44,120 nucleotides of DNA from an uncultured Acidobacteriia bacterium (GTDB taxonomy: Bacteria; Acidobacteriota; Terriglobia; Bryobacterales; Bryobacteraceae): positions 1 to 44,120 of the forward strand of contig CAIYDY010000146.1 in NCBI GenBank assembly GCA_903925015.1. The letters are read 5' to 3'. Positions 7,904 to 16,366 of the stretch are shown one piece after another. The notes below the pieces were generated by a model. It saw only the letters and a list, made by a program, of their open reading frames with translations. It was not told where the DNA came from and ran no database searches. Both the position numbers and the translations under genes were made by a program. How positions within the stretch are numbered: position 1 is the stretch's first letter; each line of letters begins with the position of its first letter.

Positions 7904-8856
7904 TCAGTGCTCCTTCTCCCCTGATCGCTCCGATGATCTCCGGCCTCGTCCGCCCATGCTCGTTTCGCCAATGGTGGCCTGCAGTCCGGCAATCAAAGCC
8001 TGCCTCTCCGCAGGTATTTTCCGCCGCTTCGTCGGCTTTCTTGTGTGGCAGGTTCCACTCCGAGAAGTTCATTTTGCTTCGACCAGCCAAGGTATCCATC
8101 TGCGTCAGCCACGAGACTGGCGCAACGTTTGAATACCAAGGCCATTCTGTTTCATTGCTATGGCAATCGAAACAGGCCCGTTTCGCGAGGGCTCGGGTCT
8201 CGATCGTGTTCACAGGGTCCGGAGTAGATGCCGTATAGCCTGATACCTTGCAAACATAGTAGTTCCGCCTGGGGCCGTGTTTCATCGCAGGGTCGGCCGC
8301 AGCTCCGGCGAACAGGTTGAAGTGTTGCGCTTCGGCCTTTCTGACATACTCGAAGGTCTCGACGGCAGCGGGGTTTGATTCAGCTTGGGCGGCCTTGATG
8401 AAGTCCGGGTACATGGTGTCGCGCTCGTAAGCCTCACCCTTACTGGCCACGCCGTCCAAGTTCTGTTGGGTGGAGAGAACAATGGGTTTCTCCACTTTTG
8501 CATGGGGAATGCCGCCCATGCGACGGATCACGACGGCGTGATTCGATAGATGGATCTGTTCCGCCCGGGCTGCAGCCCGGAACAGGCTGCCGACAGGTCC
8601 CTTGCCCTTCCTTGTCCGCTTGCAGGGCAAACGCGAGGTAGCGGGCGTGTGCGTTGCTCTCCCCGTTGTAGGCGGACTGGAGATTTCGCAATGTCTGCGG
8701 AGCTTCGGGCGTCGCGGATCGCGCATTGCCCGCCAGAGCAGCGACGGCGGTACAGACAACTAAAAGCGACCGAACCGGGCGAACATGGCCGACAAGCTCC
8801 AACATCGGCTTCGGCTCGGCTGCACCGGTGCTGCTTAGAGACAGATTGGTTCTCAT
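7904..8856 (-). pseudogene. Rubrerythrin fused to haem-binding domain, two frameshifts
   Basis: The start is an ATG at 8856 with GGAGG at 8862-8866. The first frame gives an exported rubrerythrin-like N-terminus, then LRNLQSAYNGESNAHARYL and FALQADKEGQG. At a run of three G (plus positions 8599-8601) the frame must shift to continue SLFRAAARAEQIHLSNHA, GEAYERDTMYPDF and EAQHFNLFAG. The rubredoxin-like end reads YYVCKVSGYT, where the second Cys of CxxCG is Ser. It runs straight into a haem-binding domain (RACFDCHSNETEWPWYSN, then MNFSEWN). A second shift near 8017 restores PAERQALIAGLQATIGE and a stop at 7904; about 20 residues normally found there are missing. The intact gene would encode a periplasmic peroxide-scavenging di-iron protein joined to a c-type haem site. 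Confidence 0.7.
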
Positions 8857-9178
8857 TGTTTCCTCCCCGGAGCTATTGCAATTCTGGGGCCAGCTTGGTT
8901 CGAGATGACGCAGGCAGAATTTGGCATGGGTGTTTGGCATGGCTGGCAGGATGAGATGCCCGACCGCATTTGGTCACTCCGGCCCCGAATTGTCACCGCT
9001 GGCGGGTGGCCGTGGAGCGCCTGCATTGCCTGAAAGTCAATCATTGCCACCCAAAACCGCAGTTTCCGCCAGCGGGCCTCCAAGTGCAATGCCTATGTGG
9101 TGAAAGGCAGACCAAGGGCTCGGCTCAGCGTCGACGTTGTCGGTAGCCTGCAGAATCTTGGCTGGATGGAGGAACGAG
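8857..9178. other. Divergent intergenic region, mainly promoters
   Basis: About 320 bases between the broken rubrerythrin gene (minus) and the large ice-binding-type gene (plus). It contains GGAGG ribosome sites at both ends (8862-8866 minus, 9168-9172 plus). I see no conserved reading frame, RNA fold or clear promoter hexamers that I would defend. Confidence 0.45.
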
Positions 9179-12100
9179 ATGAAAATACGAGAATCAAGGG
9201 CTCTGATGTGTGGGATGGCGGGTTTGTTGTCGGCACTGGCAATGGTACCCGCAAGTTTGATGGCACAGCGGCTACCAGTCAATCTGGGAACTGCTGGTGA
9301 TTACGTGGTCCTGTCGAAAACGGGAATCACAAATGTGCCGCCCTCGCCTATCGTTGGAAACATCGGGGCGAGCCCGATCACGGGTGCGGCCGTGCATGTT
9401 ACCTGCGCCGAAGTAACAGGGACGATTCAGGTCGTGGATGCGGCGGGACCGGCACCATGCAGTGTTATCAATCCACTGGGCCTGACTGTAGCCATCCTGG
9501 ACATGCAGGCGGCGTACACGGATGCGGCTGGACGAACAGTACCGGACTTTACCGAATTTGCCGCTGGAGACATCAGTGGACGAACGCTGACACCCGGCCT
9601 CTATAAGTGGAGCACCGGTGTTCTGACGGACGCAACCGGCTTCACCTTGTCCGGCGGCCCCAATGCGGTCTGGATATTCCAAGTTGCAGGCGATATCACC
9701 TTGGCCAATGGTGCCAAAGCGATTCTTGCCGGAGGCGCACAGGCCAATAACATATTCTGGCAGGTTGCCGGCCCAACTGGCGTTACCCTCGGCACAGGCG
9801 CGATATTCAACGGAACGATTTTGAGTGCCAAACAAGTGATCATGAACACCGGCGCAGCTCTGAATGGCCGCGCGCTGGCCCAGACCCAAGTAACACTGCA
9901 ATCCACTGCGGTCACCACCCCGGGTCCGCTGGTTGGAGGCATTCCAATTCCAGTGGCACCCACGGTAACCGCCACTGCGCCTCCGAATCTGGCCGTCGGA
10001 GCATCCATCAGCAGCTTGATTACCGCTACCTTCAGCGAAATAATGGACCCCGCGACGATCAGCGGCCTCACGTTTACCCTGAAAAACGGTTTGACCTCCG
10101 TTGTGGGCACCGTGAGTTACGTCGGTCTCACGGCAACTTTCACGCCAGGTGCCAATCTTCTCGCGAATACAGTTTACACTGGCACGATCACCACAGGGGC
10201 CAAGGACCCTGCGGGAATCGGTTTGACCTCAAACTACATCTGGAACTTCACCACCGGCGCTGGAGCGGATATCACGCCGCCTACTGTGATCTCAACCACT
10301 CCGGCAACAGGAGCTGTCGCCGTCCCGACAGGCAATGCACTGTTGGCGACATTCAGCGAAGCGATGGATCCGTCAACCATCACGAACGTCACCTTCAACC
10401 TGAAGCAAGGCTTGGTTCCGGTTCCCGGAACGGTCGTGTACCTTGGCGTGACCGGTACATTTACACCTGCCGCCAGTCTGTCTGCCCTGACCACATACAC
10501 GGCGACAATCACCACGGGAGTGAAGGACCTCGCGGGAAATGCCATGGTTGCCAACTATGCCTGGAGCTTTACAACGGGTGCCGGGCCGGATATCATCCCC
10601 CCAACCGTAAGCTCCACTTTGCCTGCCAACGCAGCAACAGGCGTAGCAACGGGCAGCGCTCTGCTGGCAACTTTCAGCGAGGCCATGGATCCGACGACCG
10701 TGACCACAGCCAATTTCAATCTGAAACAGGGTGTCACGCCAATCGCGGGGACGGTTCTCTACGCAGGCTTGGTGGGTATCTTCACTCCGACAACGAGCCT
10801 TGCGGTCGGCACAACCTATACGGCGACAATTACGTCGGGAGTGAAAGACCTAGCGGGGAACGCGATGGTTGCCAACTATGTCTGGAGCTTTACTACTGCT
10901 GCAAGCGTGGTTGTTCCGCCGATCACTACTTTGCCCGTAGTGACCTCCACAGTGCCGGCAAGCGGTGCGGCTCTGGTCACTCTAACTACAAACGTATTGG
11001 CCAACTTCAACAAGGCAATCGATCCGTCCACTGTGACGGCCGCCACGTTTACCCTGTTCCAAGGGACAACGGCCGTCGCCGGCACGGTTAGCTACTCCGG
11101 TGGCGGTGCAATGTTCCGGCCGACCATCAACCTGCTACCCGGCACCGTGTATAGCGGCCAGCTTACCAGCGGCGTCAAGGATTTGGCAGGGAATCTGCTC
11201 ACAAACTATCAGTGGAGCTTTACAACCGGCACTTCGACCGGCCAGTCACCGATCTGCATCTCGAACTTTGCGGTGCTCGCTGGAACCTCTGTAGTCGCCA
11301 GCGGCAGCAATTCGATAATCGGAGACGTCGGGTCCAGCCCTGGAAGCTCCGTCACAGGATTTGCTCCGGGTACGATCAGGGGCACTGTGCATGCGGGTGA
11401 TCCTGTCGCCGCACGTGCAATGGTCGACCTGAACAATGCCTATGCCGACGCGGTCACTCGGTCAGCAGGACCGGTAGGCCTATCCGCCAATATCGGCGGA
11501 CAAACGCTAACCGCCGGGCTCTATCAATCGGCATCCTCGCTCGACATTTCCTCTGCGCCACTGATTCTGGATGCCAAGGGCGACATCAATGCCGTCTTCA
11601 TCTTCCAGGTCCCCAGTGGTTTCACCACGGCGGCCAACCAGCAGATGGTGCTCACGGGCGGAACCAACGCCGCCAACGTCTTCTGGCAGGTGGGAAGTTC
11701 GGCATTTCTCGGCAGCAACTCAACCTTCAAAGGCAGTATTTTAGCCGTCGGGTCAATCACTCTCAATACGGGGGCAACGGTCGAAGGTCGGCTCCTCGCC
11801 CGTACGGGAACCGTAACCTTGCAGGGGAATTCCGTGGCGAGCCCCCCACCGTTCATTGGCTTTGGAGGGATCGTGAACGCAGCGAGCGATGCCCATATCG
11901 TCGCTGCTGGCAGTATCGCGGCGGTGTTCGGCAACAGTCTGAGTTCGGCAACCGTTTCCGCGTCGAATTACCCACTGTTGGCCTTGGGTGGAAGTACATT
12001 CCAAGTGGGAACGCTGGCGGCACCGATATTCATGGTTTCGTGTGGTCAGGCGAATGTCCAGATTCCATGGGAAATCGCCGGCCAGACGCAGGCGGCGGTC

Positions 12101-12562
12101 ACGGCAACAGCGGGAGGCGTGACGTCGACGGTGGAGCCGGCAACCGTCGCTCCGTTCGCTCCGGGCATCTTCTCGGTGAACCAGTCGGGATCGGGTCAGG
12201 GTGCGGTGGAGATCGCCGCAACCGCCCAACTCGCAGCTCCGGTGGGTTTCTTCGGCAACCGTCCGGTCAAGCGTGGCGAGTATATCGCGATCTACGGTAC
12301 CGGGTTCGGGCCGGTCACCAACCAGCCCGCAACCGGAGCTCCAGCATTGGCTGCCCCGCTTTCGTGGACCACGTCGGCGACTACGGCCACAATCGGTGGC
12401 ATAGTCGCGGATGTCACGTTCTCCGGATTGGTTCCCGGCCTTACGGGACTCTATCAGGTGAACGCCTTGGTGCCTGCCTCCGCTCCGATTGGCGACCAAG
12501 TGCAACTGGTCGTCCGCATCGGCGGGGTCAACTCCAACACGGTTACAATCGCGGTGCAATGA
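9179..12562 (+). CDS. Ice-binding-type surface protein: DUF3494 - four Ig-like - DUF3494 - TIGR03437 tail
   Basis: 1127 residues. The ATG at 9179 has GGAGG at 9168-9172, six bases away; an in-frame upstream start at 9137 lacks this. A signal peptide covers about residues 1-30. A DUF3494 ice-binding domain (about 36-245) has repeats such as TLTPGLYKW, PNAVWIFQVAGD and NNIFWQVAG. Four SbsA/Big_5 Ig-like repeats follow (about 257-687), each with a TFSEAMDPST-type core and ending W-x-FTTG. A second DUF3494 (about 690-895) repeats TLTAGLYQ, NAVFIFQVPSG and NVFWQVGSS. The tail (from about 896, GIVNAASDA) is the acidobacterial TIGR03437-like domain with YIAIYGTGFGPVTNQPA and GLYQVNALVPA. Members bind ice or act as adhesins; which applies here is not visible. 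A strong terminator follows. Confidence 0.9.
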   Translation: MKIRESRALMCGMAGLLSALAMVPASLMAQRLPVNLGTAGDYVVLSKTGITNVPPSPIVGNIGASPITGAAVHVTCAEVTGTIQVVDAAGPAPCSVINPLGLTVAILDMQAAYTDAAGRTVPDFTEFAAGDISGRTLTPGLYKWSTGVLTDATGFTLSGGPNAVWIFQVAGDITLANGAKAILAGGAQANNIFWQVAGPTGVTLGTGAIFNGTILSAKQVIMNTGAALNGRALAQTQVTLQSTAVTTPGPLVGGIPIPVAPTVTATAPPNLAVGASISSLITATFSEIMDPATISGLTFTLKNGLTSVVGTVSYVGLTATFTPGANLLANTVYTGTITTGAKDPAGIGLTSNYIWNFTTGAGADITPPTVISTTPATGAVAVPTGNALLATFSEAMDPSTITNVTFNLKQGLVPVPGTVVYLGVTGTFTPAASLSALTTYTATITTGVKDLAGNAMVANYAWSFTTGAGPDIIPPTVSSTLPANAATGVATGSALLATFSEAMDPTTVTTANFNLKQGVTPIAGTVLYAGLVGIFTPTTSLAVGTTYTATITSGVKDLAGNAMVANYVWSFTTAASVVVPPITTLPVVTSTVPASGAALVTLTTNVLANFNKAIDPSTVTAATFTLFQGTTAVAGTVSYSGGGAMFRPTINLLPGTVYSGQLTSGVKDLAGNLLTNYQWSFTTGTSTGQSPICISNFAVLAGTSVVASGSNSIIGDVGSSPGSSVTGFAPGTIRGTVHAGDPVAARAMVDLNNAYADAVTRSAGPVGLSANIGGQTLTAGLYQSASSLDISSAPLILDAKGDINAVFIFQVPSGFTTAANQQMVLTGGTNAANVFWQVGSSAFLGSNSTFKGSILAVGSITLNTGATVEGRLLARTGTVTLQGNSVASPPPFIGFGGIVNAASDAHIVAAGSIAAVFGNSLSSATVSASNYPLLALGGSTFQVGTLAAPIFMVSCGQANVQIPWEIAGQTQAAVTATAGGVTSTVEPATVAPFAPGIFSVNQSGSGQGAVEIAATAQLAAPVGFFGNRPVKRGEYIAIYGTGFGPVTNQPATGAPALAAPLSWTTSATTATIGGIVADVTFSGLVPGLTGLYQVNALVPASAPIGDQVQLVVRIGGVNSNTVTIAVQ
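9950..11240 (+). repeat. Four tandem Ig-like coding repeats, about 320 bp period
   Basis: Four in-frame repeats of about 105 codons start near 9950, 10270, 10590 and 10920. Repeats two and three are the most alike and share blocks such as GVKDLAGNAMVANY and WSFTT at the protein level. Repeats one and four are more diverged. They form the stalk between the two DUF3494 domains and are candidate sites for recombination-driven length variation. Confidence 0.8.
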
Positions 12563-12600
12563 TCGGCAACCAATCGAGAGACACTCGTTCGGAGTAACTG

Positions 12601-12636
12601 AAAAACCCGCGGGGCTCGTAAGCCCCGCGGGTTTTT
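12601..12636. terminator. Bidirectional intrinsic terminator, perfect 16-bp stem
   Basis: A 16-bp perfect inverted repeat (AAAAACCCGCGGGGCT, loop CGTA, then AGCCCCGCGGGTTTTT). The five A and five T at the ends give a U-tract in either direction. It sits between the convergent stops of the ice-binding-type gene (12562, plus) and the permease gene (12642, minus), so it can end both transcripts. Confidence 0.93.
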
Positions 12637-12641
12637 CGCGT

Positions 12642-13703
12642 CTAGCTCTGACTGTCCGGTCGGGTGCGGGAACCCCAAACATCAAGCAGTCCCATGGTAA
12701 CGGCCAATGCAACGGGACCCAGGATCAAGCCGGCGGGTCCGAAGAACTGAATGCCGCCGAGAATCGCGAAGAACGTGGGAACAGTGTGCATCCGGAGTCG
12801 ACCGCCCACCAGATGGGGGTAGAGCAGGTTGTCGATCGTGCTAACCGCAAGAGCGCCCCAAGCGACCAAGATGATAGCGTTCAGCCAACTGCCCGTCAGG
12901 ACGAGGAACAGTGCGATAGGCACCCAGACCATGAAGGTTCCGAACATGGGAATCAGCGCCACAATAAAGGTGGCGCCAGCCCAAATCGCCGCCGCTGGAA
13001 CTCCCAGCGCACCGTACATCACACCGGCCATCAGCGCTTGCACCAAGGCAACGGTAAGCGATCCATTGACTGTTGCCAGAATCGTGTCCTCGATGCGGGT
13101 TCCCATCCGGTCGGCGTCCTGATCGGAAAGCGGCACAAGATGGCGCAGGGCCCGCCGAGCTTGGTCGCCGTCACGGTATAGGAAGAAGAGCACGAAAAGC
13201 ATGATGACCAGTTGCGTCACCAAGCTGACGGAGCCAGCCAGGAGGCTACCGGCCTGGCTGGCCAGATTCTGCCCCAGTGAGGCGATTTGATCCTGCAGGT
13301 TCAGGTTCGTCTGCGCCCACGCGATCGTACGGCCGATCACAGGCGCGAAATTGACGATCCGGTGCCACTCCGCCAGACCGCCCCCAGCCTGCCACCAGCG
13401 GATGCTGGCGATCATCTGGCGCACCAGATAGGTGATCAGCACTGTCAACGGGACCACGATCAGGCCCGCCACCAGAAGCACCCCGACACTCGCGGCTGCG
13501 GTTCGGGACCGTAGACGCCGGGAAAGCCAGCTCTGCGGTCGCTTGGTGGCAACCGCCGCAGCCACCGCGATGGTTACGGCCGGGATGAACGGCTGGACGA
13601 TCAGATAGCAGAGGTACAGTGCCAGCAGGGTGGCCAGCCCAAGCGTCAGGAGAAGCACCCGGTCGCGGCTGAACCAACCCTGACTACGGCTGTACGGTGC
13701 CAT
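12642..13703 (-). CDS. AI-2E family transporter (PerM/YdiK-like permease)
   Basis: 353 residues with about seven or eight hydrophobic segments. The pattern matches the AI-2E exporter family: two N-terminal helices (residues 17-52), a pair near 70-90 (VGVLLVAGLIVVPLTVLIT), a soluble middle portion, then helices with LVTQLVIMLFVLFFLYRDG, and a C-terminal block with FFAILGGIQFFGPAGLILGP, the family's signature end. The family is diverse; members export small molecules or act in Na+/H+ exchange, and the name says little about the substrate. The start ATG lies 20 bases inside the end of the upstream ATPase gene, so the two are co-transcribed and probably coupled. Confidence 0.85.
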   Translation of the reverse strand: MAPYSRSQGWFSRDRVLLLTLGLATLLALYLCYLIVQPFIPAVTIAVAAAVATKRPQSWLSRRLRSRTAAASVGVLLVAGLIVVPLTVLITYLVRQMIASIRWWQAGGGLAEWHRIVNFAPVIGRTIAWAQTNLNLQDQIASLGQNLASQAGSLLAGSVSLVTQLVIMLFVLFFLYRDGDQARRALRHLVPLSDQDADRMGTRIEDTILATVNGSLTVALVQALMAGVMYGALGVPAAAIWAGATFIVALIPMFGTFMVWVPIALFLVLTGSWLNAIILVAWGALAVSTIDNLLYPHLVGGRLRMHTVPTFFAILGGIQFFGPAGLILGPVALAVTMGLLDVWGSRTRPDSQS

Positions 13704-16299
13704 ATGCAGATTTCCGCCACTTTGACAGCTTGACCAGTTCGAACCACATCATACATGCCACGCCTGCCCCGAAGCTGAGAGCCATGTCTCCCGCGCGAAG
13801 GGGGGCGAAATGGAACAGGCGCTGGGCCGCTGGGACGAAAAGCACCAGTGACAGGAATGTACTGGCACCTCCCAGCACCCACCAGAGCGCGGAATTGGGC
13901 ACGGTCATCATGCTGAAAATACTTCGGGTCCAAGAGCGGTTGGCGAGGATGACCACAAGTACCGACACCACCAGCGTCAGGAAGGTCAACGCGCGGGCGG
14001 CGTCCGGCTGCTGGCTGGAACGGGAGTACAGGAACACTCCGAGGCATGCCGCGAGCACGCTTAGCCCCTCAAGTACCGCCCATCCGACAGTGGCAAACGA
14101 GAACAACCGTTCAGCGGCGCTTCTGGGAGGGCGCTTCATCACGTCGGCATCGGCCTCCTCCGCTTCAAAGATGAGGGAGCAGGACGGGTCGATGATCAAC
14201 TCCAGGAAGACGATATGGACGGGAAACAGGAGCAACGGCCAATCGGCGAAAAAGACCGGAAGCATGGACAGCCCCGCGATTGGGACGTGAACAGCAAACG
14301 TAAACGCGATGGCTTTCTTGATGTTGTCGTAAGTCCGCCGCCCCAGCCGGATGGCCGCAACGATGGATGAGAAGTCGTCGTCAAGCAATACCAGGGATGC
14401 AGCCTCCCGCGCGACGTCCGTGCCGCGGCCACCCATCGCGATGCCGATGTGGGCGGCCTTGAGCGCCGGGGCGTCGTTGACACCGTCGCCGGTCATGGCA
14501 ACGATCTCGTGGTTTGCCTTCAACGCCATAACGAGCCTCAGCTTCTGTTCGGGAACGACGCGGGCAAAAACCTGCACGTCGTGGATCTTCTTGGCCAGTT
14601 CCCCGTCGGACATGCTTTCCAACTCGGGCCCCGTGATGATCTTTTCGGGATTGGCCAGGCCTGCCTGTCGGGCAATGCTTTGCGCCGTGGCGGGATAGTC
14701 CCCGGTGATCATGACAACCCGGATGCCGGCCGTCCGGCAATCGGAAACTGCGGCTGGAACGGTGTCGCGCAGCGGGTCCTCAAGGCCAACCAGCCCCGCA
14801 AACTCCAGCACGAGTTGGCTGTGCTCGCCGGGCAGGCTTGTTGCCGACATCCGGGCGCAACCCACCCCCAGCACCCTGAGCCCCTCCGCCGCCAGCACGG
14901 CTGCCTCGGATGCCACCTCCGCCCGCTTTTCGGGTGAGAGCCGACACAGGCCAGCGATAGCCTCGGGGGCCCCCTTCGAAGCCACGACGACCTCGTCGCC
15001 ACCACCTGACCTCCAGGCTTGGGTTACCGCAAGCAACTGGGGCGTGAGGGGGTACTCGCGCAGAAGGGACCACTCGGGATGGAGGTGTTCAGTCTGCATC
15101 AGCATCCGGTCGCCAGCCGCTTGGATCGCCAGTTCCATGGGGTCGAATGGATCGCGTCGGCTGGCCAGAATGCCATTCTCCAGCAGCGAATGGAACTCCT
15201 CGGAAAGGTCGCCGCCGTCCGCGCCGATAGTGGCCGTGCGGTCGCCGATCGCCAACCTCTTGACCGTCATCTGGTTCCGCGTGAGCGTTCCGGTCTTGTC
15301 CACGCACAAGACCGTTGCGGCTCCCAGCATCTCGATGGCCGGCATGCGGCGCGTGAGCACATGGCTGCGCGAAATCCGCCACGCCCCCAACGCCAGAAAA
15401 ATGGTGAGAATCACAGGGAACTCTTCCGGTAGGATCGCCATGGCCATTGCGATTCCGGCCAGCAGTCCCTCTCTCCAGACCTGTGCCGTGCCTCCGCGCG
15501 TTAACGCATAAGCCACGACCACGATGCCGCAAGCTGCCAAACCAAAAATGGCGAGCATCCGCACCAGTCGCCCCGTCTCCCTCTGCAAAGAAGTTGGCTC
15601 GTGCGGGATCTGCCGCAAGGCTGTCCCAATCTTTCCGAGTTCGGTACGACTTCCGGTGTTCACCACTTCCGCGACGCCCTGGCCCGCAGTCACCAACGTC
15701 CCTGAGAATACGGAAGGAAGATCGTCGCCACCCGGCCGTTCCAGCCCTTTCGCTTCCGCCGAGGCGGTTTTCCGCACCGGGACTGACTCTCCCGTAAGCA
15801 GTGACTCGTCGATGCTCAGATTGATCGCCCGCCTCAGGATTGCATCGGCTGGCACTCGATCCCCTTCGGAGAGAACGAGGATGTCACCGCAGGCAACTTC
15901 CCTGCCGGCCACGCGTCGGCGAACGCCGTCCCGAATGACTAGTGCGCGGGGGCTGGAGAGATCCCGAAGTGCGTCCAACGCTCTTTCGGTCCGGCGTTCC
16001 TGAATGATCGTGATCGCCATTACGACGAAAACGAACCCAAGGAGCATCAATGCGTCGCCGGGTGCACCCATCACCAGATAGAGCGTGCCGGCGGCCACCA
16101 GCATTAGAAACATGGGCTCGCGTGCGACTTCGATCACTATCGCAAAAAGGCCTCTCGTCTTCTGCGCGGCAATCTCATTGGGTCCATCTGCCTCAACCCG
16201 CTGGCGGGCCTCATCCTCGCTGAGGCCAGCAAAACCCGCAAGGTCGAGACTGGCACTGCCGGGCTTCGGCTTATCCTCCGACACCTCTGTTTTGGACAT
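13684..16299 (-). CDS. Cation-translocating P-type ATPase (P2-like)
   Basis: 871 residues from the ATG at 16299; the frame is open further upstream but overlaps the divergent synthetase gene. The actuator domain holds LTGES (about 169-171), and the phosphorylation site is DKTGTLT with Asp334. Hinge motifs TGDYPATAQSIA and TGDGVNDAPALKAAHIG (about 602) are intact, followed by GTDVAREAASLVLLDDDF. The transmembrane helix-4 motif is ILPEEFP (about 288-294) in place of the PEGLP of calcium pumps, a variant seen in a bacterial subgroup whose ion is not settled. The N-terminus (GLSEDEARQRVEADGPNE) is the cation-ATPase N-domain. No metal-binding CxxC is present, which argues against a P1B heavy-metal pump. 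It overlaps the permease gene downstream. Confidence 0.88.
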   Translation of the reverse strand: MSKTEVSEDKPKPGSASLDLAGFAGLSEDEARQRVEADGPNEIAAQKTRGLFAIVIEVAREPMFLMLVAAGTLYLVMGAPGDALMLLGFVFVVMAITIIQERRTERALDALRDLSSPRALVIRDGVRRRVAGREVACGDILVLSEGDRVPADAILRRAINLSIDESLLTGESVPVRKTASAEAKGLERPGGDDLPSVFSGTLVTAGQGVAEVVNTGSRTELGKIGTALRQIPHEPTSLQRETGRLVRMLAIFGLAACGIVVVAYALTRGGTAQVWREGLLAGIAMAMAILPEEFPVILTIFLALGAWRISRSHVLTRRMPAIEMLGAATVLCVDKTGTLTRNQMTVKRLAIGDRTATIGADGGDLSEEFHSLLENGILASRRDPFDPMELAIQAAGDRMLMQTEHLHPEWSLLREYPLTPQLLAVTQAWRSGGGDEVVVASKGAPEAIAGLCRLSPEKRAEVASEAAVLAAEGLRVLGVGCARMSATSLPGEHSQLVLEFAGLVGLEDPLRDTVPAAVSDCRTAGIRVVMITGDYPATAQSIARQAGLANPEKIITGPELESMSDGELAKKIHDVQVFARVVPEQKLRLVMALKANHEIVAMTGDGVNDAPALKAAHIGIAMGGRGTDVAREAASLVLLDDDFSSIVAAIRLGRRTYDNIKKAIAFTFAVHVPIAGLSMLPVFFADWPLLLFPVHIVFLELIIDPSCSLIFEAEEADADVMKRPPRSAAERLFSFATVGWAVLEGLSVLAACLGVFLYSRSSQQPDAARALTFLTLVVSVLVVILANRSWTRSIFSMMTVPNSALWWVLGGASTFLSLVLFVPAAQRLFHFAPLRAGDMALSFGAGVACMMWFELVKLSKWRKSAYGTVQP

Positions 16300-16366
16300 T
16301 CCTGTTTTTCGAGCACGCGAACGGCCAATTGAGTGCCCTCCGTGCAGTACACTGGCAGACAGTCCC

